Assembly (NCBI GenBank): GCA_023228995.1
Contig: JALOAD010000040.1
Location: forward strand, 1-33,219
Source of the DNA: JALOAD01 sp023228995 [NCBI: Candidatus Muiribacterium halophilum]
GTDB lineage: Bacteria; Muiribacteriota; Muiribacteriia; Muiribacteriales
Direction of reading: 5' to 3'
Length of the DNA: 33,219 nt
Under the pieces are notes generated by a model that saw only the letters and a program-made list of their open reading frames with translations, was not told the origin of the DNA and ran no database searches. The position numbers and the translations under genes are program-made. This document shows, piece after piece, positions 26,779 to 33,219 of this stretch. Position 1 is the first letter of the stretch. Each line of letters begins with the position of its first letter.

Positions 26779-27114
26779 ATGCTTAAATCTAATCTTGTTT
26801 GGTCTAGTGAAGATGGTGATATAAGAAAAAAGCAAAAAAATAATAATCAAATTCCTATTACAAAATCTGATTTTTCAAAAAATATTATTCATTTAAGAAG
26901 GCTTACTGCGGGTAAAGGAAGAACTGTTATTGAAATATCAAATCTTCCAGATAATGCTGATTGGTGTAAGGAACTTGCAAAAGATATTAAAAAATCAATA
27001 GGTGTAGCTGGAACTTACAAAAATAACATAATAGAAATTCACACAGAAGATATTGAAAAAATTTCTGTTATTTTTGCAAAAAAACAAATTAAATGGAAAA
27101 AAATTGGCGGTTAA
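26779..27114 (+). CDS. yciH: SUI1/YciH family translation factor (eIF1-like)
   Basis: 111 residues from the ATG at 26779, preceded by AGGAG; the upstream TTG at 26734 lies inside the promoter. MLKSNLVWSSEDGDIRKK is a lysine-rich tail, and LTAGKGRTVIEISNLP, CKELAKDIKKSIGVAGTY and EIHTEDIEKI form the SUI1 core, similar to bacterial YciH and archaeal aIF1. These proteins act on the small ribosomal subunit and start-site fidelity; in bacteria the role is less certain and may concern stress. The gene stands alone under its own promoter. Confidence 0.9.
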   Translation: MLKSNLVWSSEDGDIRKKQKNNNQIPITKSDFSKNIIHLRRLTAGKGRTVIEISNLPDNADWCKELAKDIKKSIGVAGTYKNNIIEIHTEDIEKISVIFAKKQIKWKKIGG

Positions 27115-27129
27115 TTTTTTCAATAAAAT

Positions 27130-27558
27130 CTAAATAAATCCTTCAATCACTGCTGTAACCGATACTCCATATACTCTGTTTATTTTAAGTGGATTGGAAT
27201 CTGAGCTTGGAACATAGACTTTTACTCTATATTTGTTTTTTAATTTATCTTCATAAGATACAACATGTCTTACTTTTTTTATTAATTCCTGTGTTCCTGT
27301 TATCTGTACAGCTCCGACTGCAACTTGTTCTCCAAATGTTATAACTGGAACTACTCTTGTTGCTTCTTTGTTTGCTGCTCCTTGATTTGATAATAAATCA
27401 TTTATAAATCTATCAAGTTCAGGACCCATTGATCTTACAACTGCTGATATTCCAGCTGCTTTGAGTCCTTGTTTTAAAAAATCTTCAAAGTTAAAACTAG
27501 AAGTTGTTAACATTATTGTGAAAATTAATAAAAACACTATGTTTTTTTTTGAATTCAT
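27130..27558 (-). CDS. Small exported protein of unknown function
   Basis: 142 residues with a signal peptide (MNSKKNIVFLLIFTIMLTTS) and AAAGGAG before the start. After a helical region (FEDFLKQGLKAAGISAVV, LDRFINDLLSNQG) comes a beta-rich domain with TRVVPVITFGEQVAVGAVQI and YRVKVYVPSS, ending in GVSVTAVIEGF. I recall similar exported proteins from anaerobic bacteria but no assigned role. It is divergent from the hydrolase at 27753 and convergent with the YciH gene. Confidence 0.7.
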   Translation of the reverse strand: MNSKKNIVFLLIFTIMLTTSSFNFEDFLKQGLKAAGISAVVRSMGPELDRFINDLLSNQGAANKEATRVVPVITFGEQVAVGAVQITGTQELIKKVRHVVSYEDKLKNKYRVKVYVPSSDSNPLKINRVYGVSVTAVIEGFI

Positions 27559-27690
27559 TTTTTCTCCTTTAGAAATTTCTTTAATATTTATTAATTATAT
27601 CAAAATTATAATAAAAAAGTTAATAAGTCGTTTTTATCTTTTCCTTTTCACTATTTTACCATCTCACTCGAGCTTTTTGGTAATCACAAT

Positions 27691-27718
27691 TTGACATTTT
27701 TTTTTTTTGTTTTATCAT
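27691..27718 (+). promoter_or_regulatory. Promoter of the beta-lactamase-like hydrolase gene
   Basis: A perfect TTGACA (27691-27696) and TATCAT (27713-27718) with a 16-bp spacer, about 35 bp before the start codon. Confidence 0.65.
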
Positions 27719-27752
27719 TTAAGTTAATGTCAAAAATATTATGGGGTATTCT

Positions 27753-28676
27753 GTGAAAATTAAAATTCTAGTTTTACTACTTGCTATATCTATGTTTACT
27801 CAGGTTTTTTCTGAAAACAACAGTTTTGAAAATTTAATCAAAGAATTGGAGGAAATACCAGAGCTTTCTTTATGTATCATTAAAAATAACAAAGATATAA
27901 TTTTTGAAAAAGACAGTGAAAAATTACTTAGTGTAGGTTCTTCTTTCAAATTATATGTTCTTAAAGCTATTACAGATATGGTTGATATTAGAAAAGCTTC
28001 TTGGCATAAAACGCTTTATATTAGAGATAATGAAAAATCCCTTCCTGCAGGTATATTACAAAAATGGCCTAATATGTCACCAGTAACTATAAAAACTCTT
28101 GCAAATCTAATGATTTCAATTAGTGATAATACTGCTACTGATATTTTAATTGATTATATTGGTAGGGAAAATATACAAAATATTACTCCTCGTCCAAAAC
28201 AAGCAATACTTAAAACTTCTGAAATGTTTAAATTAAAATTATCTGAAAATAAAAATTTATCTAAAAATTTTATTTCTTCAAATGATAAATATCAATTACA
28301 GATTTTGGATTCTCTTGCTAAAACACCGCTTCCTGACATTTCAAAAGTTTCTCAATGGAATTCTCCTATAGAAATCAATACTATTGAATGGTTTTTTTCA
28401 ACAAAAGAACTTTGCAGAGTTATTTTTGATTTAAAAGATTCAGATATTCTTCGTATTAATGATTCTGGACTTACTACTGATAATTGGGATTTTGTTGGTT
28501 ATAAAGGCGGTTCTGAACCTGGAGTTTTAAATTTAACTTATGTGTTAAAAAAAGGTAATGATATTTATACATTATCAATAACTGCTAATAATAGTGAAAA
28601 GAGTTTTGATTTTAATAAGGTTTTTAAAAAAGTCAGTGAATTACTTAATATTTTATTTATTCATGAGGTTCAATAG
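27753..28676 (+). CDS. Exported class A beta-lactamase-like serine hydrolase
   Basis: About 307 residues. I prefer the GTG at 27753, which gives a clean signal peptide (KIKILVLLLAISMFTQVFSE) with GGGG seven bases before; the ATG at 27741 is the alternative and adds four residues. SSFK (SxxK nucleophile), SDN (second motif) and KGG in place of KTG are in the right order and spacing for the class A / PBP-like fold. The class A omega-loop Glu motif was not identified, so beta-lactam hydrolysis is doubtful; a D-Ala peptidase or esterase role is as likely. It is probably co-transcribed with rsgA 20 bases downstream. Confidence 0.85.
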   Translation: MKIKILVLLLAISMFTQVFSENNSFENLIKELEEIPELSLCIIKNNKDIIFEKDSEKLLSVGSSFKLYVLKAITDMVDIRKASWHKTLYIRDNEKSLPAGILQKWPNMSPVTIKTLANLMISISDNTATDILIDYIGRENIQNITPRPKQAILKTSEMFKLKLSENKNLSKNFISSNDKYQLQILDSLAKTPLPDISKVSQWNSPIEINTIEWFFSTKELCRVIFDLKDSDILRINDSGLTTDNWDFVGYKGGSEPGVLNLTYVLKKGNDIYTLSITANNSEKSFDFNKVFKKVSELLNILFIHEVQ

Positions 28677-28696
28677 AAACCTGGAGTTTTTTTAAT

Positions 28697-29767
28697 ATGA
28701 ATATTAAGAATATTGGTTGGAATAATTTTTTTAGCTCACAAATTTCTAATATTGAAAAAGACCAATTTATTCCTGCAAGAGTTTATACAAGACATGGAAA
28801 ACATTATTTTCTCTTATGTGAATATGGTGAAATTGAAGCTAGAATGACTGGTAGATTTCTTCATAATGCTATTGAAAACAAAGAACTTCCTGTTGTTGGA
28901 GATTGGGTTCTTGTTAATTTTATTGAGGATGAAAAAAAAGGTGTTATTAATAGAATTCTTGATAGAAAAACTATTTTTTCAAGAAAATACAAAGGTACAA
29001 GAGATGATGAACATATTATTTCATCTAATATTGATGTTATTTTTTATGTAGCTGGACTTGATAATGATTATAATCCAAGAAAAATCGAAAGATTTTTAAC
29101 TTTAGCAAATAATGGCGGTGCAAAACCTATTATAATCCTTAATAAAAAAGATTTATGCACAAATATACATGCAGTTTCTGAGGAAGTAAGTAATTTAATT
29201 CAAAACAATGATTTCTTTATTATAAGTGCTATTAATGAAATGGATTTTGATTTTATAAAAAAATCTATACCTTCTGGACATACTGCTGCTTTTATAGGTT
29301 CTTCAGGAACTGGAAAATCAACAATTATTAACAAATTATTAGGTTTTGATAAACAAAAAACTGCTGAAACAAGAAATGACAGTAAAGGTCGACATACTAC
29401 AACTAATCGTGAGCTTATTATAACTTCTTGGGGTGGAATGATAATTGATACTCCAGGCATGAGAGAACTTCAACTTTGGGCTGATGAAAATGATCTTGAT
29501 TCAGCTTTTTTTGATATTAAAAAACTTTCCGAAAATTGTCGTTTTAGAGATTGTACTCATACAAATGAACCTGGTTGTAATGTTAAAAAAAGTGTAGATA
29601 ACGGTATTATATCTAATGAAAGACTTGATAGTTATCTTAAATTAAAACAAGAATTCAAAGATCTTGTGCTTAATCAGCAGATGAAAAAAAAGATTAATCA
29701 AAAATCAAGAAATAAAACGATTTTTAAAGAAGAAAGAAAAAATTCCAAAAAAAAGAAACCGATGTAA
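28697..29767 (+). CDS. rsgA: Ribosome small subunit-dependent GTPase A
   Basis: A 356-residue circularly permuted GTPase that matures the 30S subunit. Order: N-terminal OB fold (PARVYTRHGKHYFLLCEYGE), G4 NKKD, G1 GSSGTGKST, G2/G3 with GRHTTT and DTPGMREL, then the zinc site CRFRDCTHTNEPGC and a lysine-rich tail (residues 320-356, longer than usual) probably for rRNA contact. The order G4-G1-G3 is diagnostic. GGAG lies before the start. All motifs are intact. Confidence 0.95.
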   Translation: MNIKNIGWNNFFSSQISNIEKDQFIPARVYTRHGKHYFLLCEYGEIEARMTGRFLHNAIENKELPVVGDWVLVNFIEDEKKGVINRILDRKTIFSRKYKGTRDDEHIISSNIDVIFYVAGLDNDYNPRKIERFLTLANNGGAKPIIILNKKDLCTNIHAVSEEVSNLIQNNDFFIISAINEMDFDFIKKSIPSGHTAAFIGSSGTGKSTIINKLLGFDKQKTAETRNDSKGRHTTTNRELIITSWGGMIIDTPGMRELQLWADENDLDSAFFDIKKLSENCRFRDCTHTNEPGCNVKKSVDNGIISNERLDSYLKLKQEFKDLVLNQQMKKKINQKSRNKTIFKEERKNSKKKKPM

Positions 29768-29771
29768 AAAC

Positions 29772-29795
29772 AGATTGTGTATAAATACACGATTT
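29772..29795 (+). terminator. Hairpin just after rsgA, possible terminator
   Basis: GTGTAT (29777-29782) pairs with ATACAC (29785-29790) around AA; the stem grows to 11 bp with two G-U pairs, and TTTT ends it. It begins five bases after the rsgA stop. The tight two-base loop is unusual, so it may instead belong to element C. Confidence 0.4.
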
Positions 29796-29883
29796 TGTCA
29801 GAAATTATAATATCAGTCTGACTATGTCAGTTCTGACAAGATAGTTCACAATTGCTCACGATATAGTTTTACAAGTAAAACTA
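29795..29883. repeat. Structured intergenic element C
   Basis: TTGTCAGAA (29795-29803) pairs with TTCTGACAA (29831-29839). Inside, CTGAC (29818-29822) pairs with GTCAG (29826-29830) around TAT. TAGTTTTAC (29864-29872) pairs with GTAAAACTA (29875-29883) around AA. The TAT-loop hairpin has the layout of GTAAC-TAT-GTTAC in element D with different stem bases. On the minus strand the linker reads TGAGCAATTGTGAA, akin to TGAGTGAACGTTGCGAAG in element B. Confidence 0.6.
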
Positions 29884-29979
29884 GGTTTAACGCTTAAACA
29901 AATTTCAAAATCTGTTTTAATAAAATTTTTTTATCGTTAATATAAATTCTAAGATTTTATATCACTTTTACACTCAAGC

Positions 29980-30008
29980 TTGTATATCGTTTATATATAC
30001 TGTATTAT
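29980..30008 (+). promoter_or_regulatory. Promoter of the TIM-barrel isomerase gene
   Basis: TTGTAT (29980-29985), a 17-bp spacer and TATTAT (30003-30008), 40 bp before the start. The interval 29884-29979 has no other feature. Confidence 0.55.
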
Positions 30009-30047
30009 TTATTCATAAGATTTTATTCAACATTAAGGAATTTTATT

Positions 30048-30893
30048 ATGAAATTTTTACTATCTGACGGATGTTTTTATCATTTACCACTTGAAAAAGT
30101 CTTTATTATTGCAAGTAAATCAGGATTTGAAGGTGTTGAAATAATTTGGGATGGACTCGATGATCTTGAAACAAAAAAGATAAAAAAACTAATACAAAAA
30201 TATCAGCTTAATGTTCCAGTTGTTCATGAACCGTTTTCTTTTCATAAAATTACAGGTTGGCCTGAAAAAACAAATGAAAGATTACCATATTTATTAAAAG
30301 AAGCTGAAAATATTGGAGCTGAAAAAATTGTTGTACATACAGCAACTGATATTGAAAACATTAATTGGCAACTTAAAAACATTCCTATTTTACAACAAAG
30401 TACAAATATAAAAATATGTATGGAAAATATGCCTGAAGATTATGGTGTATTACTTAATATATCAAGAAGAATCAATAAATTTTACAGAAAAATGTTTGGA
30501 ATACCTTATAAATCAACTACTTCTAAAATAAAAAAAATGGTTTTATTAATGAAAGAAAACAGAAAGTATTTTTTAAATAATCCAGAACAACTAAAAAAAT
30601 TTGAAAATATAATTTTGGATACAACACATTTAGGTACTTATGGCAAAGATCCTTCAGATTTTTATTTAAACATAAAAGATAAAATTAAACACATACATTT
30701 ATCAGATTTTGGTCCACAAGAACATCTTTTACCCGGTAAAGGATGGCTAAAATTACAAAAATTTAAAAATACATTAATTGAAAATAATTATTCAGAAACA
30801 ATTTCACTAGAAGTTGACCCTAAAGCATTTAAAAATGCTGATAACTTAGAAAGTTCAATTGAAGAATTAAAAGCAGTAAGAAATTTATTTTAA
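30048..30893 (+). CDS. Sugar phosphate isomerase/epimerase-like TIM barrel protein
   Basis: 281 residues of the xylose isomerase-like / AP endonuclease 2 superfamily. GFEGVEIIWDG, VPVVHEPFSFHK, AEKIVVHTAT, ICMENMPE (metal-binding Glu), ILDTTHLGTYG (Asp/His), IKHIHLSDFG (His) and ISLEVDP (Glu) are the barrel strands with their metal ligands in order. Members isomerise sugars or inositols or cut abasic DNA; the lack of the lysine-rich DNA-binding loops of endonuclease IV favours a sugar substrate. Start supported by AAGGA. Monocistronic. Confidence 0.85.
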   Translation: MKFLLSDGCFYHLPLEKVFIIASKSGFEGVEIIWDGLDDLETKKIKKLIQKYQLNVPVVHEPFSFHKITGWPEKTNERLPYLLKEAENIGAEKIVVHTATDIENINWQLKNIPILQQSTNIKICMENMPEDYGVLLNISRRINKFYRKMFGIPYKSTTSKIKKMVLLMKENRKYFLNNPEQLKKFENIILDTTHLGTYGKDPSDFYLNIKDKIKHIHLSDFGPQEHLLPGKGWLKLQKFKNTLIENNYSETISLEVDPKAFKNADNLESSIEELKAVRNLF

Positions 30894-30928
30894 AAAATCG
30901 TCATTTCAAATTTAAAATCCTTACATAT

Positions 30929-30957
30929 TTGACTTATATGTTGCTCTCATTTAAAAT
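30929..30957 (+). promoter_or_regulatory. Promoter of the oadA-like gene
   Basis: TTGACT (30929-30934), a 17-bp spacer and TAAAAT (30952-30957). The leader is about 40 bases and ends in a strong GGAGG ribosome site at 30995-30999. Confidence 0.7.
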
Positions 30958-31003
30958 AAAGCTGACAAAATTAAGCTTTTCATAGAATGATATCGGAGGA
31001 AAT

Positions 31004-32476
31004 ATGGCTAAAAAATTACAAATAACTGAAACTGCTCTTAGAGATGCACATCAGTCACTTTTTGCAACAAGAATGGGAATTGAAGATATGTTACCAATTC
31101 TTCCAAAACTTGATAAAATAGGTTATTTTTCACTTGAAATGTGGGGTGGAGCAACTTTTGACTCTTGCGTAAGATTTTTAGGTGAAGATCCTTGGGAAAG
31201 AATTACTAAAATTAAAGAAAAAACTCCAAATACAAAACTTCAAATGCTTCTTAGAGGTCAAAATCTATTAGGTTATAAACATTATTCAGATGATATTGTT
31301 GATATTTTTGTAAAACTCGCAGCTCAAAGAGGAATTGATATTTTTAGAATATTTGATGCTCTTAATGATCTTAGAAATATTGAATCTTCAGTTAAAGCTG
31401 TTAAAAAATACGGCAAAACTGCTGAAGGAGCTATTTCTTTTACTACTTCACCAATTCATACTATTGAAAAATATATAGAAAATGCTAAACAGCTTGAAAA
31501 TATGGGTTGTGATATTTTATGTATAAAAGATATGGCTGGACTACTTTCACCTAAAGAAGCTTATGATCTTATAAGCGAAATTAAACGAAATGTATCGCTT
31601 CCTGTTCATCTTCATTGTCATTATACAAGTGGTATGGCTACATCTACTTATCTTAAAGCTGCTGAAGCTGGTGTTGATATAGTTGATTGTGCTATTTCAA
31701 GTCTAGGTTTTAGAACAAGTCAGCCTGGCACTGAAAGTGTTGTTGCATCTTTAAGAGGATTTCCTTTTGAAACTGGACTTAATCTTGAAAAACTTAAAGA
31801 AGTATCAGATTATTTCAAAACAATTGCTGAAAGTACACTTGCTCCTTTTGGAACTAAAGCTACTGATGTTAATATTGATGTTTTAATAAATCAAGTTCCA
31901 GGTGGAATGATTTCTAATCTTGCAAATCAGCTTAAAGATCAAGGTAAGTTAGATCTACTTCCTCAAGTTCTTACTGAAATAGCTACAATAAGAAAAGAAC
32001 TTGGTTATCCTCCTCTTGTAACTCCTTCAAGTCAAATTGTAGGAACTCAGGCTACATTTAATGTTCTTATGGGAGAAAGATATAAAACTATACTTCAGGA
32101 AACTAAAAACTATCTTAAAGGTATGTATGGAATGCCTCCTGGAAAAGTTGATCCTACTCTTTTAAAAAATGCTCTTGGCGATGAAAAACCTGTTACATGC
32201 CGCCCAGCTGATCTTTTAGAACCTTCATACGACAAGGTAAAAGCTGAAATAGCTGATTTATCTAATAATGAAGAAGATATAATGACTTATGCAATGTTTC
32301 CTGAAGTTGGAAGAAAATTCCTTGAAGCTAAAAAGAATGGTACTTTAAATAAAATAAAAGATGATAATGCTAAAAAAATTGTAAAAACTGTTGAAAAAAA
32401 CCTTAAATCTGAATATATGAAAATTAAAGTTAATGGCAATGTTTACGATATAGAAGTTGAAAAAGAAGCAGAATAA
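31004..32476 (+). CDS. oadA: Oxaloacetate decarboxylase / transcarboxylase alpha-type carboxyltransferase subunit without biotin domain
   Basis: A 490-residue HMG-lyase-like carboxyltransferase. ITETALRDAHQSLFATRM (substrate and metal), LRGQNLLGY, CDILCIKDMAGLL with the Lys expected to be carboxylated, and LHCHYTSGMA (metal-binding His pair) are intact. PGGMISNLANQL and KGMYGMPPGKVDP mark the conserved C-terminal domain. It stops at VNGNVYDIEVEKEAE, exactly where one-piece OadA or PycB continues to a linker and a biotinylated MKM domain. The biotin carrier must be a separate protein, as in the 5S subunit of transcarboxylase. It moves CO2 between oxaloacetate/pyruvate and biotin. Which complex it serves cannot be told here, so the gene symbol is provisional. 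Confidence 0.88.
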   Translation: MAKKLQITETALRDAHQSLFATRMGIEDMLPILPKLDKIGYFSLEMWGGATFDSCVRFLGEDPWERITKIKEKTPNTKLQMLLRGQNLLGYKHYSDDIVDIFVKLAAQRGIDIFRIFDALNDLRNIESSVKAVKKYGKTAEGAISFTTSPIHTIEKYIENAKQLENMGCDILCIKDMAGLLSPKEAYDLISEIKRNVSLPVHLHCHYTSGMATSTYLKAAEAGVDIVDCAISSLGFRTSQPGTESVVASLRGFPFETGLNLEKLKEVSDYFKTIAESTLAPFGTKATDVNIDVLINQVPGGMISNLANQLKDQGKLDLLPQVLTEIATIRKELGYPPLVTPSSQIVGTQATFNVLMGERYKTILQETKNYLKGMYGMPPGKVDPTLLKNALGDEKPVTCRPADLLEPSYDKVKAEIADLSNNEEDIMTYAMFPEVGRKFLEAKKNGTLNKIKDDNAKKIVKTVEKNLKSEYMKIKVNGNVYDIEVEKEAE

Positions 32477-32509
32477 AAAATAATTAGCACGACTAAAGTC
32501 ACAATTAAC

Positions 32510-32544
32510 GATTGGTAAAATGTTGAAAAAACATTTTACCAATC
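32510..32544 (+). terminator. Perfect 15-bp hairpin after oadA
   Basis: GATTGGTAAAATGTT (32510-32524) pairs exactly with 32530-32544 around GAAAA. It follows the oadA stop by 33 bases. There is no U-tract, so it may stabilise the 3' end or belong to element D rather than act as a classical terminator. Confidence 0.5.
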
Positions 32545-32593
32545 TAATTAATGATGAGTAAAAGCAGTAAAGCTGTGACAGATGAAGCGTGAC

Positions 32594-32661
32594 ATGTCAT
32601 TTTATGACATTAGTGACAAAAAAAGTAACTATGTTACAGGAGAGTCGAAGACTCTTGTCAC
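32594..32661. repeat. Structured intergenic element D with a three-way junction
   Basis: ATGTCAT (32594-32600) pairs with ATGACAT (32604-32610). Then GTGACAA (32613-32619) pairs with TTGTCAC (32655-32661) and encloses two hairpins: GTAAC-TAT-GTTAC (32625-32637) and GAGTC-GAA-GACTC (32642-32654). The flank at 32551-32590 has TGATGAGTAAAAGC and GATGAAGCG, related to the linkers of the other elements. All arms are perfect. Confidence 0.65.
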
Positions 32662-32776
32662 AAACAATTTTTCGCAAAATGATAAATTTGTACTAACTGT
32701 ATTCACAGATTTTTAACCCTCAACCCCTTAAACTCTCTAACTTTCTTTATTATAAACTCTGTCATACAAGTAAATT

Positions 32777-32866
32777 TTAAATATAAAAAACTTTATCTAC
32801 AATATCAGAAAATTCATTACTATGTGAAATTAATATTATAATCTTTCCTTCCTTTTTCAATTTTAA
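32777..32866 (-). pseudogene. ABC transporter ATPase C-terminal remnant
   Basis: On the minus strand a 29-codon frame between two TAA stops reads LKLKKEGKIIILISHSNEFSDIVDKVFYI. This matches the end of an ABC ATPase: the strand and H-loop (IISHxxxxxxxxDKI pattern) and final strand. The signature motif and Walker B that should precede it were not found up to the right edge. It is a relic, or the 3' end of a gene broken by the element D region. Confidence 0.55.
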
Positions 32867-32869
32867 TTA

Positions 32870-33219
32870 TGCTGGCTTAAAAATCAAAACCAATTTTATA
32901 CAATTCTTAATTTCAATTCCACATTAAAAATTGCTTTCGTTAATCTTTAATTCTAAAATTTTTTTACAGTAAACTCTCTTAAAACTCGATAATACCAATC
33001 TATTTCAATCTAAACAAAAAAAACTGATGATTCACAAAAAAATTAAAATTCAGGATTAATACGGATTTACAAGCTCTAATGCGTTATGCACACAGGCTGT
33101 TGAAAAATTCATATAAAATCCCAATATTATATTATTAATCGATTTTTTAGAAAAATATTAAGTTATTTTCTAAAATTATTTATTATGAAAAACTCATAAT
33201 AAAGTTCTTAAAACCAAAA
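32870..33219. other. Gene-free right end
   Basis: AT-rich sequence without a reading frame or promoter that I can support. GGCTGTTGAAAAATTC at 33095-33110 resembles the ends of some insertion sequences, but nothing else supports one before the window ends. Confidence 0.4.

Noticed and set aside
29772-29883. tRNA-like cloverleaf after rsgA
   Set aside because: Several hairpins are present but there is no acceptor stem of tRNA length, no T-loop GTTCRAnYC sequence and no CCA-side consensus.

Overview
The window is very AT-rich (roughly three quarters A+T by eye) chromosomal DNA from a bacterium. It has standard bacterial genes, Shine-Dalgarno sites of the AGGAG type and -35/-10 promoters. The gene mix (RecBCD, RsgA, PncC/CinA, SixA, a bacterial SUI1/YciH protein, and an oxaloacetate-decarboxylase/transcarboxylase alpha-type subunit without a biotin domain) suggests an anaerobic, low-GC, probably diderm lineage. 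The sequence alone does not let me name the phylum. No tRNA, rRNA, CRISPR array or intact transposase was seen.

Layout. 1-2638 (-): a large exported TPR-like protein running off the left edge. 3102-4271 (+): a protein with a calcium-binding-type Asp-rich module. 4401-9632 (-): a defence-island-like cassette made of a small membrane protein, a KAP-type P-loop NTPase with four lesions (amber stop, one frameshift in a T7 run, two ochre stops), a three-Cys-motif partner protein (TcmP) and its radical SAM neighbour. 9633-10377: a gene-free stretch with dispersed repeats, a strong palindrome and the terminator of the next operon. 10378-19664 (-): one operon HEPN - MNT nucleotidyltransferase - recC - recB - recD, with an extended -10 promoter at its head. 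19769-22379: a graveyard of broken genes around one PD-(D/E)XK-like protein. 22488-32476: a housekeeping and metabolic stretch (pncC, a secreted zinc-finger protein, sixA, a GH13 glycosidase plus YhcH pair, SUI1/YciH, a small exported protein, a class A beta-lactamase-like hydrolase, rsgA, a TIM-barrel sugar isomerase and oadA-like). 32477-33219: strong hairpins, a branched structured element and an ABC ATPase remnant.

Three things stand out beyond ordinary genes. First, four intergenic loci carry structured elements made of nested inverted repeats; the stem sequences differ between copies while pairing is kept and short linker motifs recur. Second, an about 20-bp motif (TTTAATCAGAGGATTCAATT and variants) recurs at six or more intergenic sites on both strands and at one site sits directly on a predicted promoter. 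Third, the leader of the GH13 gene folds into an 18-bp stem whose only non-Watson-Crick pairs are G-U on the gene's own strand. Gene decay is widespread: at least six reading frames are interrupted by stops, frameshifts or deletions, and the lesion types are mixed enough that sequencing error alone is unlikely.
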